Shown: positions 45,301 through 58,700, counted from the stretch's first letter. The stretch: DNA of 64,000 bases from Rhabdornis inornatus (GCA_013397075.1 VWZS01004373.1:310001-374000); one strand, 5' to 3'. The notes: generated from the letters alone by a model not told the origin. Program-made: numbers and translations.

Positions 45301-47767
45301 GAACTTCTTTACCCAGAACATTTCTCTGTATATCCACAGTCTGGCTCTCACATTCAGGTGTAAAAGTTCATTGGCATAAAGCTCATTATTAATTCATTTA
45401 ACGAAGATCCCAAGCCAAGTGCACTTGTGAAAAAGTAAGATTTGGACAGATTTGCATGGTAGAAAATGTGAAATTTACTGCTAGGAACTATTCTACTTGG
45501 TATAATCTAAAATATTTAGATCATTATTTTAGTGTACAGAAAAACAATGACTGCACAGATAAGCCATGCTGTTTCTTTACAACAATAAAATGAGATACAG
45601 ACTTAAAATGAGAGCCTTGAGATACTACATCTAACAGCAGTATACCGAAAAATTATCCTTTCCCTATTCTTCTGTTCCTTTCACACTGTAATTCCATAGT
45701 ATACAAAACCCCTATTTAAATCTCCTAACCTTGATAAGGACTTGATACCATTTTCATTCAAGTCAATGGAAAAAGATCTCATAATTAGCCTCAAAGCCGC
45801 ATGACTGAGGCATTGAGTGGCAAAGTTACAGGATAATATTTGAATAATGTATTTATGAAAATATTAGGTTTTTTTCATAATAGCAGGAAAATAAAACTCT
45901 TTTTTTCTCCTCATGATAGAAAATAAGGAACTAGCCTTGTCGAAAGGCGAACCATTTTTGCTGAGAATGCACAGCACTGAGACAGCTCCTTCTATCCGCT
46001 CTAGTCCAGGCATTTGCTGGGGTGGTAGCCACAAGGTACTACACAGAAGATACAAATACAGCTACAGTTTCAAAAGGGGAGATGAAGGAATGAAACAAAA
46101 GCCATCTGAGGTTCTGCCAATGTTGGCACGTCTCCTCTTTCAAATACCTTAAATACAGTCTGGCATGGGATTTTCTCTCATCACTAGAAGGACTGCAATG
46201 GACTTCAAGTGCCAAACAAATCCTTTGACTCACTGCGTCAAACCCCAAGGGAAGCATTTGACAGTAGGAAAAATAGGAACAAGAACGCCAAGAGTTAAAA
46301 AGTTAAGTCGGACTGATTCAGCATTTAGATCAAACAAATACAGTTCTTCCTAGATTATTAACGAGTGCTCCAAGCAACCACGGGCTCTGACACAGACAAG
46401 AAACTGCACATCACAGGCATTCCAGGAACTCTGGTCTGCCTTCACTGGAACAAAACCCTAGTAAAATATGCATTCCCCCCTGTTTTAAAAGCATGGCATC
46501 TCTCACTGCTTCTCTGTCTACATACATACAGAAAAATGTTAGGCACAAAATACTTCACCAAGGTTATGATCTGCAGAATTTTTTTCTGAAAATCCTTTAG
46601 CATCTGTAGTGGCTTCTTGTAACTTATGTCTAGTAGAACACAAAAAGCACATCATTCACACCCTCAACACACTACCAAAATAATAAAAAACCAAAACAGA
46701 CATAAGAACAGACAAGAAGTCCTCTCATGAGCCACAGCTTCGAATACAGATTTTTGGAGATGGTTGAAGGAATACAGTGATGCTTCAAGCAATGGTTACA
46801 GAATCTTGTTAGTTTAAATGGAAAGAGAAGGGCTTTTTTAACTGAACATTAAGACATGCAGGAAAAACTAGTAAAACACAACGGATGTGTGAACCATATA
46901 TCGTGGGAAGACAGAGTCAATGCCACCAAATTTTCCATTTACTTAGGACTGTTTAACAACCAAATAATAAAACTTGATATATAGGAATAACCGTGTTCAA
47001 ATGTAGCAGATTAGAAACAGCAATTTTATCCAGTGTAGGTACTCAGCAAAAAAATTCACCATACTTTTTCAAGTGCAAGCTCAATATCAGAAATCACTCC
47101 AAACTGCTAAATTCTGAATCCTTCTCTCATACTGAATGGCCGTTATCATTAGACAGGTGGGAGATAGTCCTGCAGATATCAAAAGCTATCCCTAGGATAT
47201 CTAGAAATAAACAGTTCTCTTAATCAAGTTTTAAACTGGCCTGAGTGTATCTCATTATCAGTGCAAAAATCACACTTCCAATGCACAGCTGAATTTTCAA
47301 GGGGGAGGGAATGGCAGAGGGCACATAATAATGAATTCTTTACTGTAAGATCTCACAGAATATAGTTTTAAGCCTTAGAAGTCAGCCAGCTTGAAATATA
47401 GCCAATTTAAACAAAAAATAATTCCAGCTAATGATTTCAAACCCAACATTCATCCAGGTCTTCTGGCAACTTCCTGGAAGTTTTACAACCATTTCCTATA
47501 GTCACCTATCACTACTGGTCTGGACCAGCACAAGCATGTTGAGGAAGATGAAAAGAGAAGCGACCAGTCCTCCAGGGAAAACTATGATGATGATGACCTT
47601 GCCCTCATACTGTGCACATATAAATGATTAAAAAAGTGCAGACATAAAGTTGCTTGGCATTAGTGTAGTTCTGCTACCAATCACTGTCTCCTACAGTAAC
47701 AGAAGGTGAAATAGAGTTTGGCATAGGTAGGGATTTTTACATTAAGAATGCACAAAGAATGTCTTAC

Positions 47768-47883
47768 CAAAAGTAACTTCTCCTTTGCCAGTCTTGTCAA
47801 ATAGCTGAAAGGCTACTATGAACAACGCATCTGGAGCACACAGGACTGATTCAAATGCCACAAACTCTTGAAAGGATATCAAC
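47768..47883 (-). CDS. SLC25A13: SLC25A13 exon 4 (residues 71-110, EF-hand 2/3)
   Basis: A 116-bp exon, phase 2 in and phase 1 out, reading LISFQEFVAFESVLCAPDA, then LFIVAFQLFDKTGKGEVTF. It completes the Ca2+ loop begun in exon 3: L72 supplies a backbone ligand and E77 the bidentate glutamate (roles known from the human structures). The third EF-hand follows (FDKTGKGEVTF). The acceptor is cccttag and the donor gtaaga. Isoleucine replaces the usual methionine in 'LFMVAF', a mild change. Length equals the human exon. It is separated from exon 5 by the largest intron in the window (16.8 kb). Confidence 0.97.
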
Positions 47884-49092
47884 CTAAGGGATGAAGGAAA
47901 ACACAATAGCTATGAAACCAACTTGCTTGCAGAAAACTGAAATACAATATAATATTGATTATACAAAAGAAACAAGACCATAACCAAATTCAAAATGTAT
48001 TCAGTAGGGATTAAAATTTATCCTAAAATGCCCTATCCCAAATGCTGTCAGGAAGCCTTTATATCACCAAACAGAAATGTCTGTTGAACAAGGCATTATT
48101 CCTCTTGGCAAGTCACAACAGAACATAAAATAAAGCAAAACACTCAGTATGGCTACTCACCTCAGCTTTAATGTCAAACTGAACTGCCCTCTGGGGGAGC
48201 CTACCTTCCTCCACTGGCAAGACAGAGCCAATAAAGACATTAGTAACTTCCCTCAAGACTCAGTACTTAGCACTTTTGGAAAGCAAATCCATCCAAGACC
48301 TACATGCTGCCACTCACTTCAGAAGGAACCGATCAGAATGTGGTATCCGTTTGCTAGCAATTTATTAGTCATCCATCACAGCCCTCCAGTCCTGCATGTT
48401 GAGTCACAAATTTCAATCAGTAGTCTGCATGTTCTTCCTCAGCCCAAGAGCAGTTTATTCAAATTCATCATTACAGCCAGATTCCTAATGTGCTAGCACA
48501 GTAGTAGGGCATAGATAAAAGCAGAATTGTCCTTCCAGAAGTTAGTTCATAAGCAGAAATACATAATTAGACAATTTGGCATTGTTTCCAGCAGTAGGTT
48601 TGATACAGGAAAGACCTTGAACATTCTGATTTCTCTACATCACACCCAAGAGTTCAAAAGGAGATCAAACTCTTACTCAAAGAGCCAAAGGCCAACTATT
48701 CTCCTGTTTTGCTGCCTCTTTAATGTCTAGGCTGTAGAGTTAAAAATCATCTTCAAATATGTGGTGGCAGGGCCTGCTAGCAGTGTGGGATAGTTAAGAT
48801 TGCTGTCTCTCAGGTTGTTTTACGGCAGTGTAGCAGGCACATAGCTTTAATGGGTTCATGTGGCAGCAGCTGGAGAACAAGGATTATTTCTGAAAAGCAC
48901 AAAATTCAGTGTATCCAATGTCAAGAAACACACATAAACCCAGGGGATTTTTAACAGAAACTAACTATATCCTTAGGACTTTGATCCAAAGTGACACTGT
49001 AGCCAGTTCAATGAAAACTTCTACTCAGTATGCAATAACAGTGAAGAATGAAGAGTTTGAGTAAGCTGGAAAAGATAAATTTTCCATCAAGG

Positions 49093-49145
49093 AGTATAGT
49101 ACTTGTATACTATACTGGTATAGTATAGTATAGCATACTATCATA
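49093..49145. repeat. TATAG/CTATA palindromic microsatellite
   Basis: An imperfect array of tatag and its complement ctata (gtatagtacttgtatactat, then actggtatagtatagtatag, then cat). Both orientations occur, so the tract can fold on itself. It ends about 50 bp left of the 3' end of CR1 fragment D. Confidence 0.85.
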
Positions 49146-49194
49146 TAGATGACCTGTGACTATACAGCAATTTCCAGCCACCTGTTTTATGGGA

Positions 49195-50330
49195 ATTCAG
49201 AGAATATGCTGAGTTGGAAGGGCCCATCAGGATCATGAAGTCCAACTTCTGGCCCTGCACAGGACCATCCCCAAGAGTCACACCATGTATGAGAGGACTG
49301 TCCTTCCTGAACTCAGACAGGCTTGGTGCTGTGACCACTTTCTTGGGAAGCCTGTTCCAGTACCAAAACAAACTCCGAGTGAAAAACCTTTTCTTAATAT
49401 CTAACCTAAACCTCCCTGAACTCAGTTTCAGGCTGTTTGCTTGAATTCTGACACTGGTCACGAGTGTGAAGGGTTTAGTTCTCGCCCCTCCTCTTCCCTC
49501 TGTGAGGAAGTTGAAACCACAATGAGGTGTCCCTTGAGTCTCCTCTTCTCCAGGCTGAACAGACCAAGTGACCTCAGCCTCAGCTTCCCCTCAAGGCCAT
49601 TCACCATCTTTTGTTGCCCTCCTTTAGATGCTCTCTAACAGCTCAATGTCTCTTTTATACTGTAGCACCCAAAGTTGCCCCGAGCACTTGAGGTGAGGCT
49701 GCCTCAGCTCAGAGCAGGACAATCCCCTCCCTTGCCTGGCTGGTGTTGCTGTGCCTGATGCCCCCAGGACACAGCTGGCCCTCCTGGCTGCCAGGGCACT
49801 ACTGACTCAAATTTAACTTTCTGTCAAGCAGGACTCCCAGGCCCCTTTCCACAGCGCTGCCCTCCAGCCTCTCATTCCCCAGTCTGTCTGCACATCCAGG
49901 GTTGCCCCATCCCAGGTGCAGAATCTGGCACTTTCCCTTGTTAACCTCCATTTAGTTGGTGATTGCTCATCTCCCTAGTTTGTTGAGGTGTCTCTGCTGA
50001 CATTCTCTCTGCCCTTGAGGATGTCAGCAGTCAGCAAACTTACTTAGTATCCCTGTGAGTCCTGCATCAAGGTTGCTTATGAAGATCTTGAAGAGCACAA
50101 GGCCAAGGATGGAGCCCTGCAGAACCCCCCTAGTGACAGGTTGCCAGCCCGATGTCACCCCATTCACTGTAACACTTTGTGCCTGACCTGGAAGCCAGTC
50201 ACTCACCCATCATGTAACAGGGCTATTCAGCTGCGTGCTGGACATTTTGTCCAGAAGGACACTGTGAGAGACAGCATCATAAGCTTTGCTGAAGTCTAAA
50301 AAGATTACATCTACTGGCTTTCCTAGATCA
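49195..50330 (-). mobile_element. CR1 LINE fragment D, longest copy, 5'-truncated
   Basis: A minus-strand CR1 of about 1.1 kb with its 3' end at 49195. Reading right to left it encodes, in broken frames, reverse-transcriptase motifs (KPVDVIFLDFSKAYDAVSHS; then GSILGLVLFKIFISNLDAG; then LSKFAD, where the catalytic second aspartate of the ADD box is lost to a change and a stop), the thumb and C-terminal region, and finally RFRLDIKKRFFT and WNRLPKKVVTAPSLSEF. Several stops and frameshifts make it a dead copy. Endonuclease and early ORF2 are missing. The right end is an estimate. Confidence 0.9.
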
Positions 50331-52796
50331 ACACTCAAAGTGTGCTTGCTGCACATCAGCAGCCAAACATCCACAGGGTAACAAGGCAACTTCCATGAGA
50401 AACATAAAAACATGAGAAGATGAATAAAAGAGGACATTTTTTTTTTAAAAAAGCACAGCACAGAGAAGGCCTAAAAGCTGTTCTACACTACCTCCCTCAA
50501 AATACACGCAATAAATAAAATGAAAAGAAATGTAGACTATGAAATGGTCTAACAAATAATTAACTTTGGGATCTTGCCACCATAAATTATAAGATAGTGC
50601 AAGGAGTCAATAAAAAGAAACTTCCTCAGGTATTCTTAAGATTAAACTCACAATTAATGATGTCAGCAAACATATAAGAATGCCTTAAGCTTTACTGGCG
50701 AAGAAGTCTGTGCCTTGTTACATATGCACATGTTAGCACACGAGCAATCCATCAATCCTTTAAACTCCTCGGGAGCTCTCGGTACTCCCACTGTTACACA
50801 GACTACACAGATACTTAGTCATTCAAAGGAAGAAAACTTCCATCTCTGCTAAGCCAAAAGAAATTTTTTCAAAAGTAACATTTCCTTCAATTTCAAACCA
50901 ATACATCACAACCTACTTAGTTTTGTATTTACACACATTTACTGTTACAATGTGACTTACTAGCCATAAAAGGCTATTATAATTTATTATTATTGGCTAG
51001 TACCTGACAAAACAGTAAACAGATCTAAAGCACTGAGTTCTGTCCCAGAGATTATAATACACACACACAAAAGACAAGCAGGTGAGTCTAGAATAGGATT
51101 GCTTTGAATTATAAATGTAAAATCTCTGCCAACACCATTTTGGTAAAGCTGCTTTTTATGTGAAACAACCTGCACATGTCCTTAACCAACAGACCACAAT
51201 ACAGTGATGGCAGCACAGAAAATACAGCACCTATCCCAGCAGAATCCCAGCACCACGTTAAGAACATATTCTATGTTACTAGGCCTGGGTTTGATTAAAA
51301 CTACATGTATCTTGTAACACTGTTACAAGATTTTATACTGGTAGAAGCATTTTTTGGAAGCAGTAACCCCCTAGTAAGTCAAAGAAAAATGCTTAAAATA
51401 ACCCTATATCCATTTTAAAAAACAATTATTCATAGAACTAGAAAGATTAAAAGTGTACGAATTGTGTGGTTCTAGCCAGACTGTTAAAGAAGAGACATTA
51501 ATATCTGCTGTGCCAGCTGAATTCAAATTAACCCAATTTTTACATGTTAATTAAACCAGCTATTTTCTTCTTATTGTATTTTTGCTCCCTAAGTAGACTA
51601 GCCTGCTAGTGATTCCCAACAGATCTATTCTAACAACGATGTATTCATTTACTTCTATTATGACCATACAATACAGTAACTGAGCAGTAATTTTTCAGTC
51701 AATTACACGTGTGATTCTTAATGCTTAAAGAAGCTGAAAAAATGTGTACTACATAGCCATATGCTCACTTCTCTATACTGCACAAGGGTAGTTGCCTGGG
51801 TAACACGTTTTCTCTCCAGTTTAGCATCACCCTTTTGGGTTTAGCATAACCCTTCAGTGAATATCATTAGGTGTCATTAAACAGCACATGTTAACATGGA
51901 CTTCAATATACTACTTAAGAGTTATTTCCTACACCGAAACAAGTAGTCATTTATGTTACAAAAGCAGAGAAAAACCTAGTGATTTTAACAGCACAAGGAA
52001 AGGAATCTGAAATGTTTACGAAATTTTATTTCAGTTTTGAAGATATTCCACCCAAATAAGTCAAGGTCTTCCTTCATCTTCACATCCCCAATTACCAGTG
52101 CCAATACCGCACAATTTATTCAGGAAGGCTCAAATTTTGATATTTAAAAAGCATCCACATAGAAGAGCACTAGTCTAAACAGAACAAATGGGTATGGTGC
52201 AGCAAAAGCATTATTCAATACTCTCTCATTTCTTCCATGCTCACACCCATGGTATCTGGACACCCCATGGACACGACACATTCCCACCAGAGAAAGTCTG
52301 CATGCAACCACGCAGAGAAAAAAAGCCATCACCTGCTGTAATAATACATACAAATGCAATGATGAAGAGGTTTTCTTCAGAAATCAATGCAGATGTTTTT
52401 ACTGTATCAGCAATTTAAACATGGTAACATAATGGGACACAAATTGAAGCTACATCTATTATTTTACACTGCAAGCTAGGTAAACTAAGTACAGTGTAAA
52501 TTGGTGCATTAGAGGATAAATTTATATTCAATAATAATGGAAAATGCTGGCATTTCCATGTGTTATTTTTGAATACTTTGTCCTTCCTAAAAATAAAGCA
52601 TATGGTATTTCTCAGTAAAGTGTTAGTTACTACAGTCCAAACAGAGACGTGCAGTAAATATGTATTTTGTTAGGCAGATGTTTAAAACTACAACAAAAAA
52701 TCTGAAATTACAGTAGGCAGGATGGAAAATGCCTGGCCTGTTGCTGATAGGCCTTTAGAAAGCTACTGTGTTTTGGGGAAATTTCTGATCCTTCTT

Positions 52797-52838
52797 CTTT
52801 TTTTTTTTGTTTTTTTTTTTTTGGTTTTTTGTTTTTTA
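52797..52838. repeat. T-rich low-complexity tract
   Basis: Runs of 8-13 T broken by single or double G in intron 3. This yields a spurious phenylalanine/leucine-rich plus-strand open frame at 52722-53012. Confidence 0.85.
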
Positions 52839-55440
52839 ACTAACTTAGGAGTGAGAGGCTTAAGGCCAGGAACCAGGCTCTTCAATCTGTTTCATATGAA
52901 CAACAAACAACAACCATGCAATATAACACTTATTAAAATCTATGTTATTAACAGGCGAATACTTTTAAAGGGTAGTCAGACCATCAGCAAGGAAAGTGTT
53001 TCCTTTTCTTAGAGGAAACCTTAAAAACATGCCTCCATAAGAGAACAGCAGGAAAGCCTCCTGTCAAATAAACCTCTGCCCTGGCTTAAGATGGAGGCAA
53101 AACTTGCTCCCATGGCAACGGATATTCATTGAACAACAGAGTATGCCTTAAGAGGTCTCGTACCTTTGTCACAACAACAGTAGCTCGCGTAGACCCTCAA
53201 ATCCTCAATCTCTGGCAATGCAGGAATTGGGCTAGACTTACATGAGATTTTGTCTACAGTAACCTCTGTGAGATCATATGTAAGAGCTACGATTCTTTTC
53301 ATGTCACACTGAGAACTTCTTGCATTTCTCATTATGAAACTCTTTGCCTATCTATATGCCCTGCTCATGAGTCAGAGGCTCTTGTGCTGTCTGCCTTTCA
53401 CCTGTGTACTTACCCAGTTAAGTATTTCACACTGATTACACTTGGTACATATACCTAACTTGTCACCAAAATCAGGAAGAATTAAAAAGCATTCTAAAGA
53501 GTGCTAGAACAACCCTGATGGAGGCTCAGGGCTTTTAGTGACTAGTCATGCTCAACAGTCATGAACAGCAGCTGCTTCTTCAGACCTAAAGAGGGATCCA
53601 AGACAGTGAGTGGACAAATGCTTCTGGAAATAGCCTAGCAGCATTTTCAGAACTGCACTACTCTAAGTCACTAACACTGTGACAAAATTAACTGGACATT
53701 GCTCTTGGAAGATATCTTCTATTTTATAACAGAAATAATGCTGTATTACTAAACAGACTCTCATGACCTTAACCATGTGTCTCTAATCACTGACAAGCCT
53801 ATTAAAAGTGAACACCAACAAAAGCTGGTTTGTGCTTCACTGTAAAACTGGGAGCTCTGGACTGCCAAGTTGGCAGTATTCAATAGGAGAAGACCAATAG
53901 TCCTGTTGCTATCTTTTGGAGATTTCATGACAGGAACCAAAAACCAGCTGACCCTTGCCTCAGATGATTACTCTGCAAATTACTTTAAACACCAGGAGAA
54001 CAAGGTACAAACACTGAGCCACATAGCAAAAAATGCTACAATGCCATGTTAGAGAGATGGATGATAATCACTTTCCAAACTTTCTCCATTCTGTCACATA
54101 TTAGCTAAACAGGAAGACAGCTGGAATACCAGAAAAGACTCTCCAAAGACACGTTACGAACTGTCAGTGCACAGTGTGCATTACAGAAACAATCCTTACC
54201 CACGGCAGAAAGCAGCAATTAGAAGCCTCAATACTACACCGCAAAACTCTTACAAGATCACGCCAAGTTATGAAATCCCAACTTGTCAACAAGTTCACAT
54301 AGGCTACAGTTTTATATTTTGTTCTTCCTGACATCAGCTTCTGTTTGTGAGGGAGATCCAAATCACAAGGTATGGATTATGTTCTCAATCTTCTTATTAC
54401 AAAATGGATTTGAAGCCATGTAATTTGGAAAATGCTGTTTTTGCAGGCATCAAACCAAGGGAAGAAATCTGAGAAATGTTTAACATTTTCAGACAAACAC
54501 TATCTGAAGCCATGGCTTTCTTGATGCCATCAATGTTACCAACATAACGTTTTACAGAATTCTTTTACTGGGGCAGCAATCATCACATTAACTCATCTGC
54601 AAGGTTTAAGGTGCCCAGCTGCCAAATACATGAGACTGGCTATGCAGAGAAGAGAGCACAGAAAGGACTGCAAAACTGCTCAGTTATGCCTGCATCTGTT
54701 CCCTAGGAAGACTGCGTTCTCTAGTCATGCTTTGTTTATCTCACATTTTACTCTCTGCAGCCACTGATATGAGTCATGCCTGAAGTTTTCTGGTTTCTAA
54801 AAATGCCACAACTACACACTTTAAGTCCATAGCTAATTATTCTCAAGTTTCTCTAAAGAAACTTTAAAGGACGGGTTCAACAATTCATATGGGTGAAGAG
54901 ACAGCTTGCCTGGGAAAGTACCAAAAGCAAATGTTAGGATTTCATTAAAGCAGGGGAAAGGAAGATGGAAGGATAGCTAATCTTGCCTATTGGCAGAGTC
55001 AGCCTTTCAAATGCAAACCATGTGGAACCAACTTCACTGCTGTCTTCCCAAGACTGCAGAGTGGCTCCTTAAATACCTTAGGTGCTCCTCCTCCCTCTTG
55101 AAGGAAAAACACACCAGCAAAAACCTTTAACAGTGACATGCCAAAATAAAGCAGGAGCACTTTTTCCTAGGATCTCTTCCTACACCATCTAAACTTATTT
55201 TGGATTTCTATTTGAATGTGTTTGTGACAGATACATAAAGTAAACAGAGACAGAAAGACTCAAGGAAGGAAAGAAAAGCAGGAGTAAGGGGAGCCAGCCA
55301 ACAAACATGAAAGGTTCCATGAATTAAAAATACATAGTAGACAGAAAATTGTTTGCACCGCTAAATGGTAGGTGCAGTTGAAACAATGTTTCTACTCTTT
55401 TCACTTAAAAGATACCGTATTCCTTTATGGATCTGCAAGG

Positions 55441-55474
55441 GAAAACAAAACAAAACAAAACAACCCCCCCACAC
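55441..55474. repeat. (CAAAA)n plus C-run
   Basis: About four CAAAA units followed by seven C, roughly 100-130 bp past the exon 3 donor in the direction of transcription. In the transcript this reads as a G-run followed by TTTTG units. Confidence 0.85.
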
Positions 55475-55569
55475 TCTTAGGAACAACAGAAAAAGCAAAA
55501 AACAAACCAATCAACTACAAATTCCCCCCACCCCCCAAAGCAAAACCACAGCCACAAAAAAACACTTAC

Positions 55570-55712
55570 CCATCTTTTGTCTGATCCACCACACCTGCAA
55601 GGAGCTGTACAGTGTTCGCATTAGGCAAATCATCTCCAATTATCTTCAGGTACCGTGTGACAAAGTCATTAGGAGACATGAAGAATTCTCCATTCTTCTC
55701 CACACTTGCATA
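55570..55712 (-). CDS. SLC25A13: SLC25A13 exon 3 (residues 24-71, EF-hand region)
   Basis: A 143-bp exon, phase 0 in and phase 2 out, beginning YASVEKNGEFFMSPNDFVTR and ending VVDQTKDG. It encodes the first, degenerate EF-hand and the first half of the only canonical Ca2+-binding loop of aspartate/glutamate carriers: D66, T68 and D70 are all present. The acceptor is ttaacag and the donor gtaagt. The middle of the exon (about residues 46-62, reading LKIIGDDLPNANTVQLLAG) differs from the human sequence more than the flanks do, which suggests a loosely constrained inter-helix loop. A chance open frame on the opposite strand crosses this exon and is not a gene. Confidence 0.97.
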
Positions 55713-58700
55713 CTGTTAAATGAACACAATATTTAGTGCCTCAACACATCCATTTCCAGGCATTTATTACCACCACCCATAGCCTCTGCTCCAGTGAACC
55801 TACAGCCTAGACCCAAACAGGAAAGAGTAAGAAGGGAGTACTGGAGCAGCGGAAGGCTCGGCTTCCCAGACAACCAATGGAAGACATATGATTTTTGGAT
55901 TATCATGTCAACAATTTCTCCACAGAAGTCTAAAAATGCTCCATACCAAATATGTTTCTAAAGTAGAAAAAGAAGCACAAGTACATTTGCAAGCATGTGG
56001 CATCTCAGGCCCACTGAAACTTTGACAGCAGTAGGGTACCGCGGCACATCTTATTTATGTGAAAGAACTCCTTCGTTTAGCTGTTCTACTTCGGGGTGAG
56101 AAGGCAGGGTTGGTGACACCCACAGAATGCCAGTGGAGCAAATGATCCCGCAGGAATGTCCACCTGGGGGTGCTGTTCTGAAGAACTCTACTGCATCACC
56201 TCCAGCCATGGCTGGTCCTGAAGGAAAAGAGAACCTACAGATACTTCTCCTTGGCTGAAGTGCTGAAAGGAGGCAAAAGAACATAATTTGCAGAAAAATG
56301 TAGCAGCAAAACACGAACTTTGACAGTTCAGCACACTGCAGAAATAAGAAAAGAATTCTGACACCTGCCATACATTATCCCTGCTTTACATACAGTTACT
56401 AGCATACTACTCCAGAAAACAGCTATTAACAGAACCAACCATATTTGCTCCCAGGAGAAGCCTTCAGTAATACGTTATAAATAAAAGTAATATTAACATT
56501 TTTGAAGATAATATCCAAATAAATAAAATTTCCTTTGTTACTACCTCTACCCTCATTGCTAGGCCATTCCTCAAATTTTAAAGTCCTCATTTTCTGACGA
56601 AGGTCAAACCTGAAATTAACCCTAAAGAACATGTTTCAAGAAATGTAAAAGGATAAGGACAATCATTAAGAGGAAAACAAATCCCAGGCAATATTTGCAG
56701 AACTATGTGTCAGCTTTAAGGGAAACAGGTCTATCCTGGGATAACAAATGTGCACTGAGAACAGGAAAGAAATTGCTAGTTACTCTTTTAAATTTTTTTT
56801 AAGGCAAGGTAGGATGATAAACTATCACTGCAGCTCCCCATAGAGCATTATCCACACTAAAGTAATAAATAAATTAGATGCCTATTGCTATTTTGTAGTG
56901 TACTTCAAACACATGTTTTCTTTCACATTACTATGGCTCTGCTAAGGGACAAAAACTGCCAGTTTTCATTTCATACTGGTGCCTGCAGCGTACTGTTATA
57001 CCTGCTGTAGGCATATAACTCCCAGAGGGATGCCAAAGTATTACAGTAAGTAGATTATTTTCTTCTTGTACTATATAAATACCATTTTCAGGTACAACAG
57101 TACCTTCAAGAAACAAGGCTTCAGAGAAGCAAGCCCAACAAAACATAACTCGCTTTGGCATCTATATATTGGTTAGTGCTCTAAGACTCCTGTTTCAATA
57201 GACACTGTAACACAGGCTTTCTACTTGCTACACCACAAGGAATTTTGAATTGTATACTTTTATAAGAACTAACTGATCAATTGATTTAAATGTAATCATT
57301 TGCAGAAAGACAGAATCCTTCTGAATCCCAGTCTCAGAAACTTTTAACACAGCTGCTATACAAATCAAATAAGTCAGACAGTCTATGCTTCTATACTTCT
57401 TTTTTCATCCAGGCTAACCCCCTGCTAGGGCACTCAATAACAGAAAACAGCACAAGGTTTCAGTGTCCCCCTGTTTCTTGTCATTGTGATTTAGTCAAGT
57501 GTATTTGAAATCCAATCACGTACTCTATACTACATATAGAAAATGACCTTGAAAAATGTCAGCTTGATCACTTTGACTAAAATCTAATCTCTTAGGGGTT
57601 ATGTTACAAGACTTAGAAGAAGTACTCTTGGAAATTATCATAACAAAAAGAAAAAAACATCAATTCTATTCGTTTTGGAGGAGCAACATTTAAAAATTGG
57701 TTCTTTACAATTTTATTTCCCTCCACTTCAACAATCATACCCACAGAGAATTTGATATTATACAATAGTACTTAATGGCTTTTTGGTAACTTATTTACAT
57801 ACATTTTAGATAGTCAAGTAATAACAAGTTTAACCCCATTTTATGTAAGATTTGCAAACATTCTATTGGGGATTTGACATATTAAATATGCTAAAAGTTG
57901 ACTGCAATCCACTGCATTTAAACTGATAATTTCACATTTATTTCTACACTGTGGGTACCATTCCGAAATGGCAATCATATTCCTTAATTCTTAATTGAAG
58001 TAGGAAAGAATGGTTGTCAAATTATTTTGTAAGTGAATATTCCACAATCTGCAGAAGTGACTGTATTGGCTTCACCACTTAAAATAGTCTGGAGAAGCTT
58101 AATTAACACTCTGTGTATCACTCATCTGTAGACCATGAAACAACGTAACACATTTACTCATCATTTTTCCTTCTTGGGAGTAAGCCACGTGACAATTCAG
58201 CATTACACTGAACAAAACATTTAGCTTGTATTTCATTACTTCACTTTACTGGGATCCCTTCTTTTTAGTGGAAAGGAAAGCAAAAGAGGAAGAAAAAGAA
58301 GTCAGAGGTGGCATTTAGTGTGCTAAACTACAACTCATTCAATCCATCAAATCAGAAGGTTGAGGTTAAGAAACGCAAGAGAGGTGAATATCCACAGGCA
58401 GGTAGGAAACAATTTTCACACTATTCTCAGCAAACCAACTAACCAACCTCCCCACTCTCCATCTGAGGATCACCTCAGAGTTCAGAAGAAACCAGCCTTT
58501 TCTCTAGTGTGCTTATTTCCTTCCTCAATGCTACTATCTTCTCAGGTCAGTGGTCTACTCCCTGTCTGCCTTTTCTGCTGCTGTGCTCCTGCTCTCCAAG
58601 TATGCTCGTCTGTAAACCACATAACCCCTTTTTTTGCAAGAGTCTTTTTGCTCTCCTGACAGACACAAGTTCCAGGACTTAAGAAGTTAAATCCTGATTT

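Larger units (their letters stand above)
30980..47767 (-). other. SLC25A13: SLC25A13 intron 4
   Basis: A 16,788-bp intron, the largest in the window, with gtaaga donor and cttcccag acceptor. It holds a GC-rich island (31843-32420), three CR1 fragments (33.7, 35.4 and 37.7 kb), an AT microsatellite, several A/T tracts and a 25-bp tandem duplication. The stretch 38400-47767 has no recognised mobile element. A 112-codon plus-strand frame at 41124-41462 has no recognisable homology. Confidence 0.9.
47884..55569 (-). other. SLC25A13: SLC25A13 intron 3
   Basis: A 7,686-bp intron with gtaagt donor and cccttag acceptor; it splits the Ca2+-binding loop between G71 and L72. It holds CR1 fragment D (49.2-50.3 kb), a TATAG-type microsatellite (49093-49145), a long T-rich tract (52797-52838) and a CAAAA/poly-C tract near the donor (55441-55474). 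The rest has no recognised element. Confidence 0.9.

Noticed and set aside
55365..55736. 123-codon plus-strand open frame rich in K, Q, N and P
   Set aside because: It runs through the CAAAA tract and then antisense across exon 3; it is a shadow of low complexity and of a real exon.
56051..56371. 106-codon minus-strand open frame in intron 2
   Set aside because: No homology recognised and no matching splice sites that would join it to the citrin frame; could only be rescued by RNA evidence.
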